NCBI GenBank assembly: GCA_023614405.1
Contig: CM042689.1
Span: forward strand, 330,994,305 to 331,058,304
From: Avena insularis
Lineage: Eukaryota > Streptophyta > Magnoliopsida > Poales > Poaceae
Direction: 5' to 3'
Length of the DNA: 64,000 nucleotides
Positions 23,710-34,451 of this stretch are shown here, piece after piece. Under the pieces are notes generated by a model. It was not told the origin of the DNA. It saw nothing but the letters and a program-made list of their open reading frames with translations, and made no database searches. Every line of letters begins with the position of its first letter. Positions within the stretch are counted from its first letter, which is position 1. Both the position numbers and the translations under genes were made by a program.

Positions 23710-24446
23710 ATTGAAAGGATCGTATGGGCACCTAGAGGGGGGGTGAATAGGTGCTACTTCAAATTTTACTCTTTTTCAAATTAGGGTTTGACAAGAAAGG
23801 TAAATTCTCTAGAATATGCAACTATGGTGAATTTACCTATATGTCAAGCAAGCACAAACTAACACAACACTAAGCAAGAACAAGTAAGTAAAGTGCGGTA
23901 AAGGATAGAAGTAACCAAGGGAGTGGACGCGGAGACACAAGGATTTGTTTCCCGTAGTTCCTTCCTTTTGAGGGGAAGTACGTCTACGTTTGGAGAGGGG
24001 GTGGTTTCAAACCACCAACGCCACGAGAGGCCTCCCTTGTTCTCCGATGAACCTCACCCCAAGGGGCTCGATTCACCTTCCACTATATCGGCAACCTTCG
24101 AGGTGGAAGCCGGCACCTTTACAACAAGTTCGGGGCACACATCCACAACTGAATTGGAGGCTCCCAAATACAAGCAAGCTGTCAAGACAAATCAAAGACA
24201 AGCTTGTAAGAACCAAATCAAAGTTAGGGTTTCCAAAGAAACACTAGAGCTTGGGGGCCCTCAAGTGAATGAGGGGGAAATGAAGATCTCTCTTGGTGAA
24301 GATGTGAATCAAGGCCTCCTCCTTCGATTCTCCGAAGATCAGTGACTTTGGATGGTTGGATGAAGAGATCTTGTGGATTTGGTGGCTCTAATGGTGTTGG
24401 TGTTCTTGAGCAGCTCGAGCCACTGGAGGAAGAAGATAAGGGTCCC

Positions 24447-24454
24447 TATATATA
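24447..24454 (-). promoter_or_regulatory. TATA box of Sirevirus 5' LTR
   Basis: TATATATA (minus strand GTCTATATATAGGGACC) lies immediately downstream, in element orientation, of the palindrome array. The same box is kept in the 3' LTR at 14019-14026. Confidence 0.65.
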
Positions 24455-24494
24455 GACAGCCCCCTCCACGAACCGTTTTCTGACCGTTGAAGAA

Positions 24495-24945
24495 AAGTCA
24501 GACCGGAGACTCCGGTCTGTAGACCGGAGACTCCGGTCTACACCGGAGACTCCGGCCAATCTCCGGACCAGCCTCCGGACCGCCCATCTGAATGACCCAG
24601 AACAATCCTGACCCAGCAACACCGGAGACTCCGGTCTTCCAACACCGGAGACTCCGGTCCGACCAAAGTCTCCGGATAATCTCCGGACTAGTCTCCGGAC
24701 TGGCCATCTGACTGACCCAGCGCATTTCTTCACCAGCAACACCGGAGACTCCAGACTTTCAACACCGGAGACTCCGGTCAGAACAAAGTCCGGAGACTCT
24801 GGCCAATCTCCGGACCAGTCTCCGGACAGGCCAACAGAATGACCCAGCCAAGTCCTGGGAGGCACCACCGGAGCCAGCACCGGAAACTCCGGACCACACC
24901 GGAGACTCCGGTCTTGGCAGACCGGAGACTCCGGTCTGGAGTTTC
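24495..24945 (-). promoter_or_regulatory. Array of CCGGAG-A-CTCCGG palindromes
   Basis: Eight perfect copies of the 13-mer CCGGAGACTCCGG (6-bp arms, one central base) and two with single changes, many extended to GACCGGAGACTCCGGTC. Single arms (TCTCCGGA) lie between them. It ends about 45 bp before the TATA box in element orientation, like the differently sequenced array at 11470-11968. The partner array in the 3' LTR keeps only about four perfect copies. Confidence 0.78.
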
Positions 24946-26241
24946 CAGAATAGTGGCAAATGTATGTGGTCTTTTCCCAAGAGTGTGTGTCATGTTTATC
25001 TATGATAATACCAACCTGTGGACAATAACAAACTGTGAAATGATCTACTTGTTGTTAACAAACACCAAAAGTGATTATGACAATAAATGTCCTTTCAATT
25101 ACCACCCATCATTAGTCTTTACCCCCACTTGTAGATGCTAGTGCTAAGCATAAAACTTGATCAACTTTAGATGGGAATACTTGATGAAAATGCTTATGAA
25201 AACCTTAGAATGATGAGTCATTCTACTGAAATGTTTTGACATGTGTTCTTGAACACCAGATGATTTTGATGATGAAAATGTTAAGGCATGAGCCTTAGCC
25301 CTTTATAAAACTGATGGTTGTCTGGATACGATACCCATTCCAATTTTACCGTACAACCACAATACTCGAAAACTAGGTAGGGCTTGACTGGAAATTTATA
25401 TACCTTAGTATGGGTTCCCTTGCGGCCAAGGTTTGAGTTGAGGCTACCTTGTGAAGATTGTCCACCTGTGCAGTTCCCAAGATGACAGTTGGTCATGGTT
25501 GGGAGGCCAAACTCATAGGAGAGGTGCCTATACTAGGGCATGTAATTGAAAGGTTAGGATTGATTATCCGCATACTGAGTATGGTGATTCAGGATTGTTC
25601 CTGACGGATGTATCGAATGTTGTGGTGAAAGTGTACCACCTATACAAAGTGTCAAACTATTTGAATAGCCGCGCCCGCGGTTATGAACAGTTGGAGTGGC
25701 CATACTGTTCCGTCGTCAAATGTTTTCAAAATGACTTATTAAATGATTTATGACTTTGACTTGACCACAACAGAGTTGTGGTATGAAATTCAAGTTCCCA
25801 CTTAGGTGTTATAAAACTTTCAACTAGCTTTCTTTGCTTCTGAACTCGGTAGAGATTAATCTGGATTTTTGCAAAACAACCTAGAGCTTAGTATTTCCTA
25901 CTCAAAACCACTTCACTTGTTAGTATTAGTTTGTGAGTACTTAAAGAGTACTCATGGCTTTGTCCCTAGCTATTCTCGTGGCCAGACTATGAAGAGGACT
26001 ATCAGGAGGACGGACAGCAGGAAGGTTACGCCAACTAGGATCATCTCCCATTGTCAGCATTGCCTGTGACCTTGAAGATGGAGTCTCGCCTAAACTACCG
26101 TTATTATTACGTTATTCCGCTGCTTGAATTGTATTAAGACTGGATCATGAGATCCTTTATTTGTGTAAGACCTTATGTATGGTTTGTAATGGATGATGTA
26201 CTGTGATATCCAATCTGTTATGTCTCACAAAAATGGTAATC

Positions 26242-28038
26242 ATGGGATTGCGATGTATGGCATAACAGGCATCTGGGATTAAAAATCCGGGTGTTGACAC
26301 TGTCGGAGGGGAGAGATCATCTCGGAGGCCTTCTTCATCACCATGCCAGCCTCTGGTATGATGCGTGAGTAGTTCGACCTTGGACTATGGGTCCATATAG
26401 TAGCTAGATGGTTGTTTCTCCTCCTTTGTGCTATCATGTTTAGATCTTGTGAGCTCCATTCATGATCAAGATCATCTATTTGTAATCATGCATGTTGTGT
26501 TTGCGGGGATCCGATGGATACTCAGATTACTATGTCGATTAATGATTCTATCTTGTCTTTATGATTGTTGATTCTATCATGTCTGTGTTGTTTGAGATCT
26601 TGCATGCTTTTCGTTTCTAGTAGCTATCTTGGCCAAGTAGATGCTAGTGACTCCAAGAGGGAGTATTTATGCTCGATAGTAGGTTCATGCCTCTATTGAA
26701 TCTGGGGAAGTGACAGAAATCTCTAAGGTTGTAGATGTGTTGTTGCTACTAGGGAGAAAACAACAATCTCTTGTTCATGGAACAATTGTATTGTTTACTT
26801 TACACACATTGCTTAAAGAAGTTATCCGTTGCTTGCAACTTAATACTGGAGGGGGTTCAGATGATAACCTGAAGGTGGATTACTAGTCATAGATGCAGTT
26901 GGATGGCGGTCTATGTATATTGTTGTAATGTCCAATCAAATCTCATAGGATCATGAATGTCTAGTATTTGCATTGTTATGCCTTGCTCTGTCCTATCAAT
27001 TGCCCCGCTGTAATTTGTTTACCCAGCATGTTATGTTGTTTATCTTAAGGAGAACACCTCTAGTGAACTGTGGACCCCTGTCCAATCTTTACCATTGATA
27101 TGTCTTCCACTGTTCTTGTTTACTTTCTGCAAGCTATCCTGGGATTGCGATGTATGGCATAACAGGCATCTGGGATTAAAAATCCGGGTGTTGACACTGC
27201 CGGAGGGGAGAGATCATCCCGGAGGCCTTTTTCATCACCATGCTAGCCTCCGGTATGATGCGTGAGTAGTTCGACCTTGGACTATGGGTCCATACAGTAG
27301 CTAGATGGGTGTTTCTCCTCCTTTGTGCTATCATGTTTAGATCTTGTGAGATCCTTTCATGATCAAGATCATCTATTTGTAATCATGCATGTTGTGTTTG
27401 CGGGGATCCGATGGATATTGAGATTACTATGTCAGATTGATTAATGATTCTATCTTGCCTTTATGGTTGTTGATTCTATCATGTCTGTGTTGTTTGAGAT
27501 CTTGCATGCTTTCCGTTTCTAGTAGCTATCTTGGCCAAGTAGATGCTAGTGACTCCAAGAGGGAGTATTTATGTTCGATAGTGGGTTCATGCCTCTATTG
27601 AATCTGGGGAAGTGACAGAAATCTCTAAGGTTGTAGATGTGTTGTTGCTACTAGGGAGAAAAAACAATCTCTTGTTCATGGAACAATTGTATTGTTTACT
27701 TTACACACATTGCTTAAAGCAGTTATCCGTTGCTTGCAACTTAATACTGGAGGGGGGTCGGATGATAACCTGAAGGTGGATTACTAGTCATAGATGCAGT
27801 TGGATGGTGGTCTATGTATATTGTTGTAATGTCCAATCAAATCTCATAGGATCATGAATGTCTAGTATTTGTATTGTTATGCCTTGCTCTGTCCTGTCAA
27901 TTTCCCCGCCGTAATTTGTTTACCCAACATGTTATGTTGTTTATCTTAAGGAGAACACCTCTAGTGAACTATGGACCCCTGTTCAATCTTTACCACTGAT
28001 ACATCTTCCACTGTTACTGTTTAGTTTCTGCAAGCTAC
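26242..28038. repeat. 897-bp tandem duplication, two units (copy 1)
   Basis: Unit A 26242-27138 and unit B 27139-28038 align from TGGGATTGCGATGTATGGC to GCAAGCTA with a small number of differences. Each unit starts with the last 58 bp of the G LTR (through GGGTGTTGACA at 26299 and 27196), then continues into S. The same pair occurs at 60771-62567, so this duplication is older than the 13-kb one. Confidence 0.85.
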
Positions 28039-28295
28039 CATTACCTTCTACACCATGTGTTTAATCCTTTGTTTTCAGCAAACTGGTGAGATTGACAACC
28101 TCACTGTTTGTTGGGGCAAAGTCTTGAGTCTGTGTTGTGTAGGTTCCAAGTTGTTAGAAACACCTTGGGGTCGTTTCCTTCCTCCTAATGTTTGATAACC
28201 TTGGTTTCATACTGAGGGAAGACTTACTGCTGTGCTCATCAGACCTTCCTCTTGGGGTTTCCCAATGAAGCTCTACAGTGATCTAAGCTGCATCA
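26300..28295. other. Segment S, copy 1: non-coding sequence after G LTR
   Basis: About 2 kb with no supported ORF, nearly identical to 60829-62825. It contains most of an 897-bp tandem duplication. Its right part (TTGATAACCTTGGTTTC ... CTTGGGGTTTCCCAA) has the style of the LTR end or leader of a Triticeae Athila-like Gypsy, so S may be a truncated LTR of another family. That identity is only a guess from recall. Confidence 0.5.
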
Positions 28296-28808
28296 GTATA
28301 CTTGGCTTGATTGAAGAAGGTTCCTCTTCTTACTTTCTTGATCTCAAAACCAAGAAATACCCTTAACTCTCCCATCATAGACATCATGAACCTGTTAGTC
28401 TTAAGCTTTGAGAATTCATCATTAAAATCTTTGTTTATTTAGCCAAAGATAATATCATCAACATATATTTGTCATACAAAAATCTCCCCATTAACCTTCT
28501 TAGTAAAAAGAGTGGGATCAATTTTCCCAACCTTAAACCCACTGTCTAACAACAACTCTCTAAGGAGATCATACCACGTGCGTGGAGTTTGTTTAAGCTC
28601 ATAGAGCGCCTTATCAAGTTTGTAGACATGGTTTGGGAAGTTGGAATCCTCTAACCCTGGGGGTTGCTTCACATAAATCATCCCATGCAATGGACCATTT
28701 AGAAAAGCATTTTCTACATCCATTTGTTGCAATTTAAAGTTATGATGTGCCGCATAAGCAAGAAGGATATAGATGGACTCAAGGTGATCCACGAGAGCAT
28801 ATGTCTAT

Positions 28809-31800
28809 TGTAAGGGTCCCAACCTTTAAATAAGGTAGAGTCCCCTGTGTTTACAATGCTAGTCCCTGGATCAATAGCTAGCATCCACAGTTAAGATGTA
28901 ATATCAAGGAACAAAGGTCATAATATAACTTTATAACTAGGAATAACATAATTTCATTACATCTTACATAGCTCATTTGGCTATTACATTACATTGCAGC
29001 AGAATATCACTAAGCATGGGGGTCCTTCATCTTCAAAATGCCACAGGCAGTCATGCTGGTTGTAGACTTGTAATCCTAATCAACACACCTTACTAACATC
29101 AAACAAACCTGCAACATTATAAGTTATAGCCACAAGGGTCAATACATTTGAATTGTATTGGCAAGTTTCACTACTATGTAGAATATAAGTGGATCCTATC
29201 AATACATGCATATTTGGCCAAGTGGGGTTTAGGCTCATTTGCAGAAAGCAATATAGTTTTATCCTATCTTTACAAAATAGTTTTTGATCTTTTGTCAAAT
29301 CTTTCTGAACTCCTTGGAATCCACCAAGTGTTTCAAAATCCCTTGTTGTCACCCTCAAGTTTTTAACTTTGAGAAATTGGAATGTCGAGATCTTCCATAG
29401 CTTCAGGCCTTAGTTGCTCAGTATTGTCCATAACCGGGGACACGGCTAAGTACTTAGAATTTTAATCTTCTACAGAAGTTGTACACTTTACCCACATGAC
29501 ACAATCTCATCTTGATGCCACCAGTGGCCACTGGATAAGTACTCACCAAGATGGAGTACTGGCAGATTGAGAATGTGACAAAGTCTTTCCATAGGAGTCC
29601 TCCCAATACAAAATGCTAGCTTGTCTACCAGGCACCAATGTAGGGTTCAAGTCCCCTTACACAAATCTAGTTAACCTGAAGATGCCAATGCATGGGTCTT
29701 CCACTATGTAGTTGACTAAGCCAGAGCCCATTTAGCATGTGGATGTACACGGAAGCCACTGTACGAGAAACATGTTCAATCTCTAAGTCCCTGGGTGGTT
29801 TTCTTTTAGTGCACAACAAAAAGAGATTGCCATATAAACATGGTTCCTTTTGTTGCCACCTTGTCCAAAAGCTTGAGTATCCTTGTCCACCCAGGTGGTT
29901 CATTGAGTACTTGTTTTATTATATAAAACATAAGTCTTTTCAATACTTCATATAATCATAATATGTATCCCATCCCAATATATAACTGGGCTAAGCATAC
30001 TACAACTACATTGTTTTCACTAAGGAATATATAGGGGTATGCTATTAGGATTTAGCATAGCATAAGTATATAAATTCTTTTCATGCATGTTTCAAAATCC
30101 ACTAAGTATAATGAAAATAGTAGGACTTTGGATGATAGTGTAACTTGCCTTTTGGTAGGGAATGTTGGTTCACTTCTTGATCTTGCTAGTTTCACACTTT
30201 TCTATCTTCACTACAAATCAATCAAGCAAACACAATATAACTAGCATTCCAACCAAAATCAATCAAACAAATTAACACACATAAAATAATGGGATCTAAG
30301 TCATGCATGCCAGCATGCATAAGATAGTTTCATTTGCCAAGGTAGTCTCTACTAGTCTCTACACATTGTAAGGCTCAAAGTGGACATTTTTCCAAAGTGG
30401 CAAAGTCATTTGCAAAAGGGTTTTGTCTATAAACCATTTTTAAATCCATTCATCATTTTATGTGATGGAAAATGTTTTTATCAAATCAAAAACTTTATGT
30501 TGTTCACCAAATAAGTTGTTAATTCTCAAAACTTGGTGTTTAGGGTCAGTAGGTTTGATTCAAATCATTTTGCCAAAGTTTTTACTCCAAAATCATTTTC
30601 ATAACAAAATCAATATTTTTATTTGGCTAGAAATGGGCTAAATCAATTAATCCATCTTAAACTTCACCAAATTCATTTTTAAAACCATGGGTTGGTTCCT
30701 AGGGTCAGTAGGTTTACCACAAACCAATTTGCAAAGGTTTCAACCCTAAAAACATTTTGGAATAATTTTTATAACCTAAACTATCACACAAATGTTTCTG
30801 CAAAAACAATCATTTTACCAGAGGCTTTTTACTAAACAAACTGCATGGTTGGCTAGGGCTTGTTCCACTTATTCCAATGATATAAAGTTTGTAAATTTTG
30901 GACGTGTGGATCAAAAGTTACAAGGGTTTCAAATTTGCATCTAAATCTGATTTCAAATTCTATTTCTAAATCGTCTGGTGCCACGCGGCGGGATGCTACT
31001 GGCTGGTACCGCTTCGGTCGGATCGTGCTCGGCGGGGCGTTGGATCTAAACAGATCGCACGGCTCAGGCTAGCTTATACCGCTTCGCTCAAGTTCTATTC
31101 TTAGCCAGACAATTTGCATCGCACGGCTCACAGCAGCTCAACCATTAATCAAGCGGCGGTAAGCGCCTGCGGTGACGAGCTAACGGCGGTTACAGGAAGC
31201 AAAGAGGGTAGGGGATGGTCTCACCGTGCTCGCAGGGTCGTGGTGATGCTCGAGGCGTGGTCGGTTGGTCGAGGGGCGCACTGGCGTAGGAGTAATCACT
31301 CGCCGGAGTGGGGAACGGCGTCGGGTGGCTCTGGTCGTTGTCGAGGGCGGTGCTGTAGTTCGCCCCGAGGAAAAGCAAAGGCATGGTTAGATGCAGCCAA
31401 GGTTGGGGAGTGCGAGAGCATCATCGGGAAAGAGCGGGGCGGTCAGGTGCTTACCAGAAGGGTCGCCGGAGTTGCTTGCAGACGCGGCGGAGCTCGGAGT
31501 TGTTGTAGTCGACTCTCTGGGGCGCCCACGGTTGAACGAAAGGCACAGGCAGATGCGCCTGGGAGTGGGGATCACGACGGTGTGCTTAGGAAGGCACGGG
31601 GCGGCGAGGTTTGGCCGGAATCGAAGAGGGAGCTCGTCGGAGCAGTGACGGCATGGCTCGAAATTACGACGGCCTGGGGGCAGAGAGAGGGAGGCGCTTG
31701 AGGGGAAATGGAGAGAAGGCGCAGGCGGTTAAATGGGCGCTATTACTGCGAGGAATCAAGGCGTATTCATCGCGTATTCAATGCCGGCGTAAATGGCAGC

Positions 31801-32559
31801 AACGGCAGGCGGTGTCTGCGCGAGGAAGAAGGAGGTGAGCTGGCGGTGGGGTCCGGGCGTCAGTGGGAAAGGAAGAGAGGGAGAGGGGCCACCGGTCAGT
31901 GTCTGCGCGGGTTAAAAGCTGAGTGTGAATCGTTTTCTTCGGGAGGGAGTGAGTGGGCTGGTACTGGGCCTTGGCTAGTTGGGCTGAGTCCATTTCTATA
32001 TTTTTTCTTCTGAATGCTTTTTTCCTTTTCTAATCCTGTTTTCTGTTTTGAAATTCAAACTACAATCCAATATTCAAAACAAATCAAACATTCATCACAC
32101 TTTGCAAAGAATTTGGTTCTGTTTAACAACACAAACCAAAGTCTCAAAAATAAAATAATATTTTTTATTTTAGAGTCCATTTATAATTAAATAAAATGGA
32201 CATTGGTTATTAAATCAAATGGGTTTTAATTTATTTTAAAACTCCATTTGAAGTCTAAATATTTTCAAAACCAAATCAGTAGGTTTTATTTGAAAATAAA
32301 GAATATTTGGAAAACTTGTCTAAAATAAATAAATAAGTTTTGATGTTTAAATAAAATAGTAAAACCTTTATTTTTAATAACTTGGATATTAAATCCTTAT
32401 TATTTTATTTAAATAAACCTTTACTATTTTGATCCAAATAGGTTTTGCAAGTTTTCAATTGGATTCAAAAAGTTTCTTCTCATCCTGAAAATCAACAAAG
32501 TTTTATTTTATTCATTTATTTTTCACATTACAAGATTTGGAAAATCTTGGGATGTGACA
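28809..32559 (-). repeat. 3' LTR of gag-only element 1 (3,751 bp)
   Basis: On the plus strand it starts TGTAAGGGTCCC and ends GGGATGTGACA; in element orientation it begins TGTCACATCCC. It contains an about 1-kb GC-rich block (30960-31960) inside otherwise AT-rich sequence. On the minus strand that block has pyrimidine-rich stretches and a possible splice donor (TCTGGTAAGC, near 31450), suggesting promoter and leader. Short ORFs inside it overlap on both strands and are not convincing proteins. Confidence 0.88.
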
Positions 32560-32746
32560 GGCTAACACCCTTAAAATAAATCTCGTCCCGAGATTTGGGA
32601 AGGCTAGGGTTACAAGTAGGCTCAAGGCATCTAGGGTACTACCACCCTTAAAATAAAGTCTCATAGGGTTACATTGATGGTTCACTTGACTAAAAGTTCA
32701 ACACAATAACCAGACAAGGAATCCTTATTTGACTCCTCTGAGTTTT

Positions 32747-33679
32747 CTAAATCCTGACATCCACTTCTTCTATCTCTTCAAAGTTTCCATTCATGTCAAT
32801 GTGGTTCACATGTCCTTTCTGGGTCACATTGGAGTCATTTCCATTGGCTCTTTTGGCATCCTTTTTCTTCTCTGGACAGTCTGATGCATAGTGTCCAAGT
32901 TCCTTACAATTATAGCATTGCAACTGGCTAATGTCCTTTTTCCTGTAAGTGTCATGTTGGTTCTGACCAAGGTTATCTCCATTGTCAGTATCATTTCCAT
33001 TATTCTCACTTCCATTGCTGTTGTGGTGATACTGATGTGGTTCAGAATTTTCATTGCTCCTTTTGAATGAAGGTTTCTTCTTTGATGATCCCGAATGATT
33101 CTTGAGTTTATGCTTCCTCTTTTTGTTCTCAACTTGATTCATCTTGTTTTCCAAGATGGTGGCTTTGTCACAGAGTGATTGATAGGTTGGGACATAGGCA
33201 ACAGCTAGCTGCAGGTTCAACTCATCATTAAGTCCTTCGAGAAATTTATCCTTTCTCTTAGCATCTGTATCAACTTCATCCGGTGCATAGCGTGCCAGAT
33301 TGTTGAATTCTTCAATATACTCAGCCACACTGAGGTGACGTTGTTTCAGATTGTGAAACTCCTTTTTCTTCAAGTACATTACTCCAGGTGATATGTGAGT
33401 GGTTCTGAATCCATCTTCAAAAATAGCCCAAGTTACATCTTCAAGGGGAGTGGTGATTTGAAAGTTGTCCCACCATGTTGCTGCTGGTCCTTCAAGCAGA
33501 AATGCTGCAAATCTTACTTTTTCTTCATCAGTGCAGCCAACAGACACTAGGTCTTTGTTCACTGAATGTAACCAATCATCAGCTTCCATTGTATCAGTTG
33601 TTCCAGAGAACCTTGCAGGCCTAAGTTTCAGAAACTTGGTGAGCATGTCAAGTGCTGGAGGGTTATTCTGATTGTTGTT

Positions 33680-33727
<48 letters not shown>

Positions 33728-33850
33728 ATTCTGATTTTGTATGAATGTGGTCATCTGCTGCATCAAGCGTATGCGAGCCATCATCATCTGTTGCATCTCA
33801 GGGGTGAGGTTGTTGTTGTTTTGGTTGGGGTTGGCACGACGGGGAGGCAT
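32747..33850 (-). CDS. gag: Gag polyprotein of gag-only element (capsid/nucleocapsid), open
   Basis: A 367-codon open frame starting MPPRRANPNQNNNN, a start style seen in plant Gypsy Gag. Near residues 45-62 there is an Asn-rich run encoded by a GTT/AAC microsatellite. The retrotrans_gag-like capsid domain follows (DWLHSVNKDLVSVGCTDEEK, AATWWDNF, LSVAEYIEEFNNLARYAPDE, DKFLEGLNDELN). A basic stretch (NKKRKHKLKNH) and a CCHC zinc knuckle (CYNCKELGHYASDC, CX2CX4HX4C, complete) come next, then a short acidic tail. It would assemble particles and bind element RNA. It lies about 590 bp from the primer site. No pol follows, and its stop is about 190 bp from the 3' LTR. Confidence 0.9.
33681..33727. 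repeat. GTT microsatellite in gag (about 15 units)
   Basis: A pure GTT run of 47 bp, flanked by interrupted GTT/ATT units; on the coding strand it is AAC/AAT, encoding Asn. The homologous tract in the second gag-only element has expanded to 135 units. Confidence 0.9.
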
Positions 33851-34437
33851 ATGTTGGTTTGATAGGGATAAGTATTGGTGGATAGGTTTTTAAGAAATTT
33901 TAACACACAACCCAAAAACAACCAAGTTCAATCAAACAATCAAACCATCAAACAATCAACAAGCAACTAACCACTTAACAACTTATGAGCTTAACTCATG
34001 AGTTGAAGGAAACAACAAGTTTTCTTGAAAATAATAACTTAGTATAATCATACCTCATAGGACAATATGATCCATACTCTAACTTGATATCAATGTCTTT
34101 GGTAGGCAATCTAATGTCTCTTGGTTTTCACTAGTAGTCCTTAGTGATATCCAAGGTTGAATCCTTGGTGGAAATGTTGAAGAGGTTGAAGTCATTAGAG
34201 TTGAAGATGTTGAAGTCATTAGAGTTGAAAATGTTCTTAGCTCATGGTAAGGTCTTTGGCCAAAGGGTAGGCTTTGCCCATCAAGTTTGAAAAGGAAGAG
34301 ATGTAGAATCAAAACCAAAAAGGTTGAGGAAAGAGTTTACAAGATTGTTTGTAAATATGTTTTGGAACAAATACAACTCCTATTTTTCTAAGGGGTTTTG
34401 TCCAATCCTAGGGTTACAATCCTACAGGCAACACAGT

Positions 34438-34449
34438 GCTCTGATACCA
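34438..34449 (-). other. Primer binding site of gag-only element 1
   Basis: The minus strand reads TGGTATCAGAGC, two bases from the 5' LTR end. It matches initiator tRNA-Met as in the Sirevirus. Confidence 0.9.
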
Positions 34450-34451
34450 TC

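Larger units (their letters stand above)
13284..25097 (-). mobile_element. Near-complete Sirevirus-like Copia retrotransposon
   Basis: An 11.8-kb element flanked by the perfect TSD ATTAC (13279-13283 and 25098-25102). On the minus strand the order is 5' LTR (25097-23712), primer site, gag, protease, integrase, RT, RNase H, an extra 'env-like' ORF, polypurine tract and 3' LTR (14629-13284). Both LTRs end TGAAAG/CTTTCA. Outside the palindrome array the two LTRs differ at only a handful of positions, so insertion is fairly recent. Several frameshifts and stops break the polyprotein, yet RT, RNase H and integrase keep their catalytic residues. Confidence 0.92.
23712..25097 (-). repeat. Sirevirus 5' LTR (1,386 bp)
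   Basis: Bounded by the primer site on one side and the TSD ATTAC on the other; termini TGAAAG/CTTTCA. It is almost identical to 13284-14629 outside the palindrome array. Confidence 0.93.
6889..26299 (+). repeat. Gypsy G LTR, copy 1, split by two Sirevirus insertions
   Basis: The LTR sequence is in three pieces: 6889-7732, 12993-13283 and 25103-26299. Joined, they match 46352-46499 plus 58685-60828 at roughly 95-98% by eye. The 5' part of this LTR lies left of the Copia insertion, outside the window. It ends CCGGGTGTTGACA at 26299. The breaks coincide with Sirevirus elements flanked by GCAAG (7728-7732 / 12988-12992) and ATTAC (13279-13283 / 25098-25102). Copy 2 reads straight through the GCAAG site; it carries a short deletion at the ATTAC site. 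Confidence 0.85.

Noticed and set aside
26300..28295. Calling segment S a specific named Athila-family LTR
   Set aside because: The style is familiar, but no polypurine tract, primer site or clean termini could be placed, and the tandem duplication hides the left edge.
31114..32013. Open frames up to 195 codons in the GC-rich LTR block (also 36803-37651)
   Set aside because: They overlap on both strands, change length between the two LTRs, and have low-complexity basic composition with no recognised domain.
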